In this document: positions 51,074-61,579 of the stretch, piece after piece
How the letters are laid out: every line of letters starts with the position of its first letter
Numbering within the stretch: the stretch's first letter is position 1
Assembly (NCBI GenBank): GCA_016271365.2
Contig: CM028130.1
Span: forward strand, 469,373,501-469,437,500
Origin: Neoceratodus forsteri
Lineage: Eukaryota > Chordata > Ceratodontiformes > Ceratodontidae
Direction: 5' to 3'
Length of the DNA: 64,000 nucleotides
Notes under the pieces: model-generated
What the model saw: only the letters and a program-made list of their open reading frames with translations
The model's database searches: none
What the model was told of the DNA's origin: nothing
Position numbers and translations under genes: made by a program

Positions 51074-52417
51074 ATGTCTGAGAAACCCAAAAGAAAAACC
51101 GGGCCCACTGGGTTTCAGCACTGTAGTGTCTGTGGGGAAGCCTTTGCCAAGGCTGACCCACACACCACATGTGTTTGTTGTCTGGGGTTTGACCACCTCA
51201 ATGCAGACTGCCAGATTTGCAAGAATTTCCCTGCAGCTACCCTGGATAAGAAAGTTGGCAGGCTCAGGGAACGAGAGGCCAAAAAGTCCGCTGACCCGGA
51301 TGGCCAGCCCGGTTCGGTGCCAACCGAACCGGAGGTAGTGCCCTCTGACCAGGGCGATACTTCCTCGGGGCAAACGAAGAGCTGACTCGGAGGAGCCAGT
51401 TCCAGCAAAGAGGACTAGAAAATCAGCAGGTGTGGAGCCAAAATTTCCTTCTCCAACCGCTGCAGAGATAGCCAAAGCGATCCAAATTGTCCAGTCACTT
51501 TCCCCAGTTCCATCCGAACTGGCACCATCAGGTAAACAGTCGGTTCGGTCAGTTCCACCGGTTCAAGAATATGATATAGAGGAATTTTATGAACCGGAGG
51601 AGGGGGAGGAGGATTATGAAGAGAGTGAATGTGATTTTGAAAGTCTGGATGTGCCCATTGAACCGGACATCTCCCCAGACAGACCTTCAGGAGTGTCTCC
51701 CCCTAGGCTTTCTGAGTCCCCTTCTCATTTTCTGTTTTATAAAAAAGTTGCTGAAACCCTCCAGCTCCCTTTGGAAGAAGCTGTGGATGAACAGGAGGAG
51801 CCTGACTATGTGGAAATGATGGATATCCCAGAGTCCAGGAGATTGTCTATTCCTCTACATAAATCTTTTAGGAAACAGACAATAAAAATTTTAAAAGCTC
51901 CTAATTCTTTATGTCCTGTGGATAAAAAGATGGACAGGAGGTACACATTGTCAGGCTCTGATACGGAGTTCCTTTCACAACAATGCAGCCACGTTGGGGT
52001 AGTGCAGGCTGCAGCCTGTGATAAGGCAAATATTCCTTTGGCTTCACACCCCCCTGACAAGGACTCCAGGAGGATTGACACCATGGCAAAGAAACAATAC
52101 ATGGCAGCATCCTTGGACTCAGACAGGCAAATTATATGGCCTATGTTGCAAGATACCAGAAATCCAGATGGGATACTGTTATGGCTTTAGCGAAACAGGT
52201 CCCTGGCCAGCTTGCCAAGGAGCTGGAACAGGTGGCTGCTGATGGTATTGAGGCATCAAGGTGCAATTCCATGCTGCAGTGGACTCTAATGATGTATCTT
52301 CAAGAGTCATGGCTACATCTGTGGCTTTTCGTAGAATGGCTTGGCTTAGGTGTACTAGCCTGTCACAGGATACCCAGGCTAAGGCCATGGATTTTCCTGT
52401 TGTGGGTAATTCTCTTT
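51074..52417 (+). pseudogene. DIRS gag-like protein, C1 (N-terminal and core part)
   Basis: Starts at 51074 (MSEKPK). The zinc-binding-like cluster CSVC / CVCCLGFDH / CQIC is at residues ~15-50, followed by a charged linker. At about 51375 one base change shifts the frame, which reopens at 51432-52190: IEEFYEPEEGEEDYEE, MMDIPESRRLSIPLH, SHPPDKDSRRIDTM. Another shift near 52115 precedes ARYQKSRWDTV and the C2 insertion inside the NSLFGEQ codons. The C-terminal part resumes at 58071. Confidence 0.87.
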
Positions 52418-52580
52418 TCAAACAACATGAAGTCTTGCTATATTATAGACATTAGCAGTTTTTCCAGCTCTAGAACTGCCCCGGAGTGAAATGGTTAAAA
52501 CCATTCCAAAATAGAATTTTGGCACGAGAGCAGCTCTATCTGAGTCATTTCAAACTTGAACTGTCAGATTCTTTACTCCG
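52418..52580 (+). repeat. C2 5' terminal inverted repeat
   Basis: TTCAAACAACATGAAGTCTT tip as C1, then a C2-specific inner part (TAGACATTAGCAG, GGTTAAAACCATTCCAAAAT, CACGAGAGCAGCTCTA) that recurs inverted at 57895-58020. Confidence 0.93.
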
Positions 52581-52609
52581 CCTCAGTGAACAGTCGCTCC
52601 GGAGATTTC

Positions 52610-52930
52610 TCCTTCTGCTCGGTTCATTTCTCGGTTTAAAAAGTGTTTTCTTGGTTGGATTTAACCGAGAATAGTTTTATTTTAACCGCAAAACCGTTCG
52701 GTTCAAGCTCTATCTGTGGTAACCGTAAGTAAATGAAGGTTTTGTCTGTGTGGAACTTGTAAGTTATCGGTTCGGTTTTGAACCGATCAGTGGGTTTAAA
52801 ACTCATTTAAAACTAAAAGTTACTATTTTAGAGTGCGGTTCCCGGTTCTTATCGGTTCTAAAAAAAACTGATTTATTACGGTTTTTTCCAATACCCGTGA
52901 CACGGTTAGGAACCGATAAGGGTGTCTTGC
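52610..52930 (+). promoter_or_regulatory. C2 leader with CGGTT/AACCG motifs
   Basis: C2 version of the family-A leader, with the CGGTTCGGTTTTGAACCGAT cluster conserved. Role inferred only. Confidence 0.45.
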
Positions 52931-52975
52931 CTGGCACTGCCGTTAAAAGGGCAAGTTTTTGGTTAGGCTGGCATT

Positions 52976-54562
52976 ATGTCTGAGAAACCCAAAAGAAAAA
53001 CCGGGCCCACTGGGTTTCAACACTGTGATGTTGTGGGGAAGTCTTTGCCAAGGCTGACCCACACACCACATGTGTTTATTGTCTGGGGTTTGACCACCTC
53101 CAGTCAGACTGCCAGGTATGTAAGAATTTCCCTGCAGCCACCGTGGAAAAAGATTGGGCAGGCTCCAGGGCGAGAGGCCAAAAGTCCGCTGACCGGATGG
53201 CCAGCCGGTTGGTGCCAACCAGACAGAGGAGTGCCCTCTGACCAGGGCCAGACTTCTCGGCAAAGAAAAGCTGGTTCTGAGGAACCAATTCCAGTAAAGA
53301 AAACAAGAAAATCAGCAGGTCTGGAGTCCAAAATTCCTTCTCCAACTGCTGCAGAGATAGCAAAAGCCATACAAATTGTCCAGTCACTGTCTCAGGGTCC
53401 GTCCGAACCACCACTATCTGGTAAAAGGTCGGTTCGTCCAGTCCCAGTGGTTCAGGATTATGATATTGAGGAATTTTATGAACCAGAGGAGGGGGAGGAG
53501 GATTATGAACAGTATGAATGTGGCTGGAAGGTCTGGTGTGCCCATTGAACCGGACATCTCCCAGACAAACCTTTAGAATCTTCTGCTATGCTGTCTGAGT
53601 CCCCATCTCATTTTATGTTTTATAAAAAAGTTGCTGAAACCCTCCAGCTTCCTTTAGAAGAGGCTGTGGATGAGCAAGAGGAGCCTGATTTTGTAGAAAT
53701 GATGGATATTCCATAGTCTAGGAGATTGTCTATTCCTTTACATAAGTCTTTTAGGAAACAAACAATTACATTTTTAAAAGCTCCTAATTCTGTGCCTCCT
53801 GTAGATAAAAAGATGGACAGAAGGTATACATTGTCAGGCCCTGATACAGAATTCCTTTCTCAGCAATGCAGTCATGTTGGGGTAGTTCAGGCTGCTGCCT
53901 GTGATAAAGCTAATATTCCCTTGGCTTCACATCCTCCTGACAAGGATTCCAGGAAGATTGATGCCATGGCAAAAACAGTATATGGCAGCCTCTGGGACTC
54001 AGGCAAGCAAATTATATGGCTTATGTAGCTAGGTATCAGAAATCTAGATGGGATACTGTTATGCAATTGGCCTAGCAGGCCCATGGCCAGCTGGCTAGTG
54101 AACTAGAATAGGTGGCTGCTGATGGCATTGAAGCCTCTAAGGTTCAGTTTCATGCTGCTGTGGATGTTAATGATGTTTCCTCTAGGGTCATGGCCCATCT
54201 GTAGCTTTCGTAGGTTGGCCTGGCTCAGGTGTACTAGTTTGTCACAGGATACCCAGACTAAGGCTATGGATTTTCCTGTGGTGGGAAATCTCTGTTTGGA
54301 GAGCAGACGGAGAATTACATGAAGAAGATGGATGAATATAGGACTACTTGCAAGAGTGCCCAGGCTAAGGAGCTGCAAGCCACTCCTCAAAGGCATGCCC
54401 CCAGGGGTAGGGGTAGGGGTAGGCCTTTTCACAGGCCTTTCTACCAGACTCAGGCCTCCTCTGCCTATGCTCAGAGGGGCTTCTTCAGAGGCAGGGGCAG
54501 ACGAGGGGTGGGCAGACCTGCTCCCATCCCCCAGCCTAAAGCTCCTGCGAAACAGGCACCCT
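52976..54562 (+). pseudogene. DIRS gag-like protein, C2
   Basis: Starts at 52976 (MSEKPK). The zinc-like cluster is broken early: the CSVC region reads HCDVVGK after small deletions. Between 53140 and 53290 many single-base losses fall in short homopolymers. Later parts keep KMDRRYTLSG, SHVGVVQAAACDKANIPLA and SHPPDKDSRKIDAM, then KKMDEYRTTCKSAQAKE and a Gly/Arg-rich tail with GRGRGRPFHRPF ending at 54562. A TAG interrupts at the MMDIPESRR motif (MMDIP-stop, near 53715). Confidence 0.85.
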
Positions 54563-55530
54563 GATGGGGTGCCCAGGGCCGATTCTCCTGTACCAGTGGG
54601 GGGCAGGCTGGCTTACTTCAGTCAGAATTGGGCTTCTTTAACCTCAGACAAGTGGGTTCTGGAAGTAGTAGCTCAGGGTCTGGTTCTCAGCTTCAAAAGT
54701 TTCCCAAGTTGAGAAGCAGACTTTTCTACTGCAAGTGCTTCAGAGACCCTCGCTCTGGAAACAGAGGTCTCATCCCTGTTAGCTCTCAGAGCAGTAGAAA
54801 GGGTTCCTCCCCTGCATCAGGGCAGGGGTCTGTATTCCAGATACTTCCTTACCCCAAAAAAGACAGGAGAATGGCGGCCCATTTTAGATCTAAGATATCT
54901 GAACAAGCATCTTTTGAAACCAAAGTTCAAAATGATAACTCTGGCAATGATTTTACCTTCCCTAAGGCCAGGGGACTGGCTAGCCTCCCTGGACCTCAAG
55001 GATGCCTATTTCCATGTCCTAAGAAGATCCCATCGAAAGTACCTCAGATTCAAACTGCCCTCAGGTCATTACTAGTTCAGAGCAATGCCCTTCGGCCTTA
55101 CCTCTGCTCCAAGGGTATTCACAAAGTGTCTAGCAGTGGCAGTGGCCCACTTAAGGAGGAAGAGGATTGCTGTTTTTCCTATCTAGATGACTGGCTCATT
55201 GTAGGCCAGTCCCCAGAACAGGTAAAATCTCACCTGCAGGTCACCCAGCAGCTTCTCACCTCCTGGGTTTTCTGCTAAACCTACCAAAGTTGGTTCTGGA
55301 ACCAGTCCAGGTACTCACCTTTATAGGGCAGAATTGGACACAAAGCTAGCCAGAGCCTTTCTTCCCCAGAAAGGGTAAGGAATTTAGTGGCTCTGGCCTC
55401 TTCCTTCACTCTGCAGGTCTCTCGACCAGCAAGACACTTTCTGCAGCTCCTGGGGCACATGGCTGCATCCACAGCTGTTGTGCAGGAGCCAGATTTCAGA
55501 TGAGACATTCAGTTTCACTTGAGAACCTTT
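54563..55530 (+). pseudogene. DIRS reverse transcriptase, C2
   Basis: RT from GGRLAYFSQNWASLTSDKWVL to the connection region. The fingers sequence is split over frames (KARGLASLPGPQGCL frame versus LDLKDAYFHVL frame). The active site is FSYLDDWLIVGQSPEQVK with YLDD intact at about 55175-55200. The thumb (LLNLPKL.LEPVQ) shifts frame after 55260. Confidence 0.85.
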
Positions 55531-56035
55531 TGGTCTCAGAGAAGAGACCCCTTTCCAAGTTGGTCCCAGTGACTCAAACCTTGATCCTAGCTCTCCAGTG
55601 GTGGCAGGATCAGAGCAATTAAGAGCGGGGGTCCCCTTCATTTCCCCCTCACGACTTGACTCTCACTACAGATGCTTCCCTTCTGGGTTGGGGAGCCCAC
55701 ATGGGCGACCTTTCCACTCAGGGAGTTTGGTCCCCCCAGGAATCTCTGCTCCACATCAATTTTCTGGAACTCAGAGCTGTCTTTTTAGCTCTTCAAGCTT
55801 TTTCTGCATCTGTCCACGACAAGGTGATACAAGTCAGAACAGACAACACCACAACAATGTGGTACATCAACAAACGGGGGGCACTGGTCTTAGGCCTTGT
55901 GCACGAGACAATGAAGTTGTGGTCTCTGGCCTATTCCTGAACACTTCCCTCATAGCAGTTCATCTTCCAGGAAGGACAATGTCCTAGTGGATGCCCTCAG
56001 CAGGATTTCCCAGGGCCATCACGAATGGTCCCTGG
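55531..56035 (+). pseudogene. DIRS RNase H domain, C2
   Basis: Open frame 55656-55940 with LTTDASLLGWGAHMGD, FLELRAVFLALQAF and VRTDNTTTMWYINKR: three acidic positions intact. After a one-base loss near 55940 the ending (DALSRISQGHHEWSLD) lies in another frame. Confidence 0.84.
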
Positions 56036-56400
56036 ATCCTCAAGTGCTGGGGATAGTTTTGCCAGGTGGGGCATCCTCAGATAGATCTTTTGCCGCCCCA
56101 GACAATCACAAACTTCCTCTGTTCTGTTGCAGGCCTCAGTGCTGGGCTCAGTTCCCTGGATGCCCTTCTTCTGGATTGGGAGGGAAGTTCCTCTATGCTT
56201 CCCTCCCATTCCTCTCCTATTCAAAGTACTAGTCAAAATCAGATCTCAGCCTTGCAGGGTGATTCTGATTGCCCCGGATTGGGCCAGGCAGCCTGGTACC
56301 CACCTTCTGTCTCTGACAGTCCATCTTCCCCTGTGCTCCCCAGGAATCACAATCTGTTGACTTGTGCCCAGGAAGGTTTGGTATCTGGACCTCAAATCCC
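56036..56400 (+). pseudogene. DIRS methylase-like segment, C2
   Basis: HPQIDLLPPQTITNFL / APDNHKLPLFCCRP, FPPIPLLFKVLVKIRSQ and APDWARQPGTHLLSL, across two frames. Homologous to the A2 block; function not proven. Confidence 0.62.
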
Positions 56401-57484
56401 TCAACCTCAAGGCCTGGCTCTTGAGGAGTTAGAGTTTGCTGATTTACACCTCTCTCAGGGTGTCTTGAGATCCCAAAGGCTTCCAGAAAGCCTTCCACTA
56501 GGGCTACTTATAGTTCTAAATGGAAAAGGTTTTCATTTGGTGTGCTGGAAATATATTTCCCCAGAATCTGCTGAATTGCCCATTTTGTTAGATTACATGG
56601 TACATCTTAATTCCTTGAGTCTCAGACCAGCTACCCTGAGAGTTCATTTGGCAGCTGTGTCTGTTTTGTGTCAGCAGGAAAGTCATCCCTCTTCCTCTCA
56701 TCCTGTGTTTTCCAAGTTTTTAAGGGATTACCCATACTAATCCTCCTTTTCGGAACCGGCCCTGCTTGGGACCTTAAACGTTTGCATTGCCCAGTTAATG
56801 TAACCCCTTTGAACCTCTGTCTTCTGCAGAGCTTAAGTACCTAACTTGGAAAACTGTTTTTCTAGTGGCTATCACTTCTGCCAGATGCATAAGTGAATTG
56901 CAAGCCTTGTCAGTGGAGACTGACTTTATTTCTTTCCGCGAGGGCTAAGGTAGTCCTTAGGACTAATAGGAAGTTTTGCCTGCGTGGTTTCAGATTTCCA
57001 TCTTAATCAATCTATCTCCTTCCAGTATTTTTCACTGATCACCCTCTCGGGTGAGAGGAGGTTGCACAGCCTGGATGTTAAGAGAGCTCTTAGTTATTAT
57101 ATAGAGCTGCACCAAAGGTCACAGGTTCAAATCCTCCAACTTATCCTTACCTATGGTGAAGTTGGAAAGGCAAACCTGCCACTAAGAGATCAATAGCCAG
57201 GTGGATTGTCTCTTGTATCCAATTTTGTTATCAGAAGTGGGCAGAGCCCCCCGGTTTGAGGGCTCATTCTACCAGGGTACAGCTGGCTCTAGCTGCTGCC
57301 AGAGATATCCTTTATTAGAGATTTGCCAGGCTGCTACTTGGAAAACAGTACACACTTTACACAAGCATTACTCCCTGGATGTCCAGGCCAGGAGAGATGC
57401 TCGCTTTGGCACAGCTGTTCTTCAGTGCTATTCCCTAAGTAGGTTCTGCCCTCCTCCATGGAGGTACTGCTGTGTATTCTGCTA
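56401..57484 (+). pseudogene. Tyrosine recombinase, C2 (catalytic Arg to Cys)
   Basis: The N-terminal helical part shows LGLLIVLNGKGFHLVCWK in a shifted frame, then LRPATLRVHLAAVSVLCQQ. Core: WKTVFLVAITSARCISELQAL. The Arg of C1's ARRISELQAL is Cys here (CGC to TGC, the change expected at a CpG). C-terminal pieces keep RDILY, LLEICQAATWKTVHTLHKHYSLD with the Tyr nucleophile. Several shifts. Not active as written. Confidence 0.84.
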
Positions 57485-57581
57485 ATGTCTATAATATAGC
57501 AAGACTTCATGTTGTTTGAAGAAAAAATTACTCACCTTAGTAATGTTGTTTCTTCTAATGGAGTCTTGCTATATTATAGAC
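57485..57581 (+). repeat. C2 internal complementary region
   Basis: AATGTCTATAATATAGCAAG ACTTCATGTTGTTTGAAG is the complement of the left tip; AAAAAATTACTCACCTTAGT..AGTCTTGCTATATTATAGAC is the complement of the right tip. Both carry the C2-specific TATAGAC. Confidence 0.93.
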
Positions 57582-57894
57582 CTCCCCCCCAACCTGCCCC
57601 TCTCAGAACCTCTACTTAGTGGGGTGCGGGCAACTTAGTGTGGGCACTACTTATGTCCTGTTAGCATTTTGTCCCCTTTGGGACTTTGGGGGTGTGTATG
57701 TGTACGCGTGTGTGTTTTATTATACTTATGTTCCATTTTCATATTATTAGAATGGTGTTAGTATTTCTGGTCCCCTGACTTGAGTCTTGGGTGTTGGGAC
57801 CATCAATGGTTGTTATTATTTAGGTAGCCATTTGGCTAGTGTAGGTTACAGCTTCCACACAGACCTTAGTGAGTTTGGCTCGTGAAAGATCTGA
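57582..57894 (+). other. C2 3' spacer
   Basis: Noncoding, homologous to 61330-61579 and 4183-4446. A short GT-rich stretch (GTGTGTATGTGTACGCGTGT) at 57690. No gene. Confidence 0.6.
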
Positions 57895-58070
57895 CAGTTC
57901 AAGTTTGAAATGACACAGAATAGAGCTGCTCTCGTGCTAAAAATTCTATTTTGGAATGGTTTTAACCATTTCACCTGGGCAGTTCTAGAGCTGGAACAAA
58001 CTGCTAATGTCTATAATATAGCAAGACTCCATTAGAAGAAACAACATTACTAAGGTGAGTAATTTTTTCT
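57895..58070 (+). repeat. C2 3' terminal inverted repeat
   Basis: Complement of 52418-52580, ending CATTACTAAGGTGAGTAATT TTTTCT. Confidence 0.93.
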
Positions 58071-58329
58071 TTGGGGAGCAGACAGAGAATTACATGAAGA
58101 AAATAGATGAGTATAGGACCACTTATAGGAGTGCACAGGCCAAGGAGAAGCAAGCTGCTCCTCAGAGGCAGCTTTCCAGGGGCAGGGGCAGGCCTTTTCA
58201 CAGGCCTTTTTGCACCAAGCCTCCTCTTCAGCTTATGCCCAGAGGGAGTTCTTCAGAGGAGAGGCAGACGGCACGAGCAGGCCTGCCCCACCCCTCAGCC
58301 TAAAGCCCCTGCCAAACAGGCACCCTGAT
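58071..58329 (+). pseudogene. DIRS gag C-terminal part, C1
   Basis: C1 gag resumes directly after C2 with GEQTENYMKKIDEYRTTYRS, AQAKEKQAAPQRQL and a basic SRGRGRPFHRPF tail ending near KAPAKQAP. It is the downstream part of 51074-52417. Confidence 0.85.
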
Positions 58330-59320
58330 GGGATGCCCAGGGCGATTCTCCATTACCTGGCAGGCTGGCTTACTTCATCCAGGACTGGGAGTCTTTAACA
58401 TCAGACAAGTGGGTCCTGGAAGTAGTAAGTGAGGACTGGTTCTCAGCTTCAAAAATTTTCCAAAGATGAGAACCAGATCCTTTCCACCTGCAAATCCATT
58501 AGAGGCTCTTGCTGTTGAAACAGAAGTCTCAACCCTCCTGGCTCTCAGAGCTGTAGAAAGGGTTCCTCCCCTACACCATGGCAAAGGACTGTACTCCAGG
58601 TACTTCCTTACCCCAAAAAAGACAGGAGAATGGCGGCCCATCCTGGATCTAAGATACCTAAACAAGCATATTTTAAAACCAAAATTCAAAATGGTGACTC
58701 TGGGAATTATTTTACCCTCCCTAAGGCCAGGGGACTGGCTAGCGTCCCTGGACCTCAAGGATGCCTACTTCCATGTTCTCATCAGAAGCTCCCACCAAAG
58801 TACCTCAGATTCGAACTGCCCTCAGGCCATTACCAGTTCAGAGCAATGCCCTTCGGCCTCACCTCTGCCCCAAGGGTATTCACCAAATGCCTGGCAGTAG
58901 CAGTTGCTCACTTAAGAAGGCAAAAGATTGCCATCTTTCCTTACCTGGATGACTGGCTCATAGTGGGTCAGTCTCCAGACTAAGTCAAATCACACCTTCA
59001 GGTTACCCAGCAGCTGCTTACATTTCTAGGTTTTCTTCTCAATCTTCCAAAGTCAGTTCTAGAGCCTGTTCAGCTACTCACCTTCATAGGCACAGAACTG
59101 GACACAAAGCAGGCCAGAGCTTTCCTTCCTCTAGAAAGAGTAAAGACCCTGGTGGCTCTGGCCTCCTCCTTCACTCTGCAGGTCTCTTGACCAGCAAGGC
59201 ACTTTCTACAGCTCCTTGGCCACATGGCTGCTTCCACAGCTGTAGTGCAAGGAGCAAGATTTCAGATGAGGGACATCCAGTTCAATTTGAGAGCCTTCTG
59301 GTCTCAAAGGAGAGATCTTC
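58330..59320 (+). pseudogene. DIRS reverse transcriptase, C1 (YLDD intact)
   Basis: RT in two frames. The first, 58466-58900, has PANPLEALAVETEVSTLLA, GEWRPILDLRYLNKHILKPK and SLDLKDAYFHVLIRSSH. A one-base loss at about 58795 moves to 58630-58983 with KYLRFELPSGHYQFRAMPFG, LTSAPRVFTKCLAVAVAH and IFPYLDDWLIVGQSPD. A stop (TAA) follows SPD where A2 has QVK. Catalytic aspartates are intact. Confidence 0.88.
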
Positions 59321-59815
59321 TAACCAAATTGATCCCAGTAACTTGAACCCTGATCCAGGCCCTGCAGTGGTGGCAGGATCAGAGCAATCTGAGACAGGGG
59401 GTTCCTTTCATCCCTCAATCTCACTCCTTGACCCTTACTACAGATGCATCCCTCTTGGGATGGGGAGCTCACATGGGCGACCTCACCACCCAGGGATCGT
59501 GGTCTCCTCAGGAATCTCTGCTCCACATCAATCTGTTGGAACTCAGAGCTGTTTTTCTAGCACTTCAGTTTTTTTCTGCATCTGTTCAGAACAAAGTGGT
59601 ACAGGTCAGAACAGACAACACCACTACAATGTGGTACATCAACAACAGGGGCATTCTGTCTTCGGCCTTGTGCACCGAGGCAATTGGTTGTGGTCTCTGG
59701 CTTATTCCCTGAACACCTCCTCATGGCAGTTCACCTCCCAGGCAAGGACAATGTCCTGGCAGATGCTCTCAGCAGGATTTCCCAGGGCCATCACGAATGG
59801 TCACTGGATCCCTAG
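59321..59815 (+). pseudogene. DIRS RNase H domain, C1
   Basis: Open frame 59428-59712 with LTTDASLLGWGAHMGDLTT, NLLELRAVFLALQFF and VRTDNTTTMWYINN. The ending (GKDNVLADALSRISQGHHEW) is in another frame after an indel near 59690. All four acidic positions are visible in one frame or the other. Confidence 0.85.
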
Positions 59816-60085
59816 TACTGGGGTTAGTATTTGCCAGGTGGGACACCCTCAGATAGATCTTTTTCAGCCCCAGACAATCACCAACTTCTCAGTCCCTCTG
59901 ATGCCTTCCTTCTCGATTGGGAAGGAAGTTCCTCTGCCTTCCCCGCTTTCCTCTCTTGTTCAAAGTTCTAGTCAAAATCAGATCTTAACCTTGCAAGATG
60001 ATTCTGATTGTTCCAGATTGGGCCAGACAGCCCTGGTATCCACTCCTTCTGTCCTTAGCAGTCCACCTTCCCCTGTGTCTCCCCA
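59816..60085 (+). pseudogene. DIRS methylase-like segment, C1 (internally shortened)
   Basis: GHPQIDLFQPQTITNFS then MPSFSIGKEVP: the CCRP...LGS part seen in A2 and C2 is missing (about 45 bp), giving SVPLMPS directly. KVLVKIRS and APDWA-type sequence follow in shifted frames. Confidence 0.62.
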
Positions 60086-61225
60086 GGAATCACAATCTGT
60101 TAACCTGTGCCCAGGGGAGAGTTTGGTATCTGAATCTCAAATCCTCAACCTCAAGGCCTGACTCTTGAGGAGTTAGAGTTTGCTGACCTACACCTTTCTC
60201 AAGGTGTACTTTGATATCTTGAAAGCTTCTAGGAAGCCTTCCACCAGGGCTACTTATAATTCTAAATGGAAAAGGTTTTCCATATGGTGCTCTGGAAAGC
60301 ATATTTCCCAGAATCTGCTGATTTGCCACAGTCCTGGACTATATGGTCCATCTAAATACTTTGGGGCTGAGGCCAGCTACCCTGAAAGTGCATTTGGCAG
60401 CTGTCTCTGTTTTATTTCAGCAGGAAAGCCCTCTTCTTTCTGCTCACCCTGTATTCTCCAAGTTTTCAAGGATTGCTTCACACCAACCTCCATTCAGGGA
60501 CCCTGCTCCTGCCTGGGATCTTAATGTTTGCATTGCTCAGCTAATGCAACCCCTCTTTGAGCCTTTGTCTTTAGCAGAGCTTAAGAACTTGACTTGGAAA
60601 ACTGTGTTTCTAGTAGCCATCACTTCTGCCAGGCGCATAAGTGAATTACAAGCTTTGTCAGTGGAGCCTGATTTTATCTCCTTTCACAGAGATAAGGTAG
60701 TCCTCAGGACTAACAGGAAGTTCTTGCCTAAGGTGGTTTCAGATTTCCACCTTAATCAATCTATATCTCTTCCAGTGTACTTCACTGACCATTCCTCCTC
60801 TGGCGAGAGGAGATTGCACAGTTTAGATGTAAAGAGAACCCTTAGTTACTACATAGAGCGTACCAAGGGTCACAGGTTTGACTCCCCAACTGTTCCTCAC
60901 TTATGGTGAGGTTGAGAAGGAAACCTGCCACTAAAAGATCCATTGCCAGGTGGATTGTCTCTTGTATCCAATTTTGCTATCAAAACTGGTAAGTTCCCCT
61001 TCAGGCCTGAGGGTCACTCTATCAGAGGTACTGCTGCGTCCCTAGCTGCGCCAGGGACATCCTGCTCTTAGAGATATGTCAAGCAGCTACCTGAAAACAG
61101 TCACACTTTCACCAAGCATTACTCCCTGGACATCCAGGCTAGGGAGTGATGCTCGCTTGGCACACTGTGCTTTAGAGCCTATTTCCTAAGTAGGTTCTGT
61201 CCATCCTCCATGGAGGTACTGCTGT
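60086..61225 (+). pseudogene. Tyrosine recombinase, C1 (catalytic motifs kept)
   Basis: N-terminal region at 60180-60420 (DILKASRKPSTRATYNSKWK, LRPATLKVHLAAVSVLF). The core frame 60343-60909 is open: WKTVFLVAITSARRISELQAL with the first catalytic Arg, then FHRDKVVLRTNRKFLPKVVSD, HSLDVKRTLSYYIERTKGHR. Further on, GHSIRGTAAS (His-x-x-Arg) and HTFTKHYSLD (Tyr) are visible in shifted frames around 61010-61130. The only family-A copy here with the complete set of recognisable catalytic residues. Confidence 0.87.
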
Positions 61226-61230
61226 AGTCT

Positions 61231-61329
61231 GCATATGTCATAATATAGCAAGACTTCATATTGTTTGAAGAAAAAATTACTCACCTTAGTAATGTTGTTT
61301 CTTCTAATGGAGTCTTCTAATATTATGAC
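61231..61329 (+). repeat. C1 internal complementary region
   Basis: GCATATGTCATAATATAGCA..TTCATATTGTTTGAAG (complement of left tip) and AAAAAATTACTCACCTTAGT..GGAGTCTTCTAATATTATGAC (complement of right tip). Shares the C1 CATATGTC variant; the short loss in TTGCTATATTAT is private to the ICR. Confidence 0.93.
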
Positions 61330-61579
61330 CTCCCCCTGCCTGCCCTCTCAGAACCTCTGCTTTTGGGATGTGGGTGGGCAGTGCAGTGTTGGCACTTAAT
61401 GATGCCCACCTTGTGTTTTTCATCCCTCTTTTTGGGGTGTTTGGGTGTTGTATTTTATTTTATTTTTGGATCCCTGACTTGAGTCTTGGTTTTGGGACCA
61501 GAAAATGTGTTAATATTTAGTAGCCAGTTGGCTAGTGTAGGTTTACAGCTTCACACAGAACCTTAGTGAGTTTTGTTTA
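61330..61579 (+). other. C1 3' spacer
   Basis: Noncoding, homologous to the C2 spacer. No gene. Confidence 0.6.

Larger units (their letters stand above)
52418..58070 (+). mobile_element. DIRS family A copy C2 (full length, nested in C1 gag)
   Basis: Complete plus-strand copy of about 5.65 kb in the same orientation as its host. 5' terminal repeat 52418-52580, gag from 52976, RT, RNase H, methylase-like segment, recombinase, ICR (57485-57581) and 3' terminal repeat (57895-58070). Host gag reads AATTCTCTTTT up to the left tip and TTGGGGAGCAGACAGAG after the right tip, restoring NSLFGEQ. The copy-specific TAGACATTAGCAG is present in both termini and the ICR. Confidence 0.93.

Noticed and set aside
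52500..52545. GGCACGAG in the C2 terminal repeat resembles a cDNA-library adaptor
   Set aside because: The same sequence is present inverted at the other end of C2 (around 57935), so it is part of the element.
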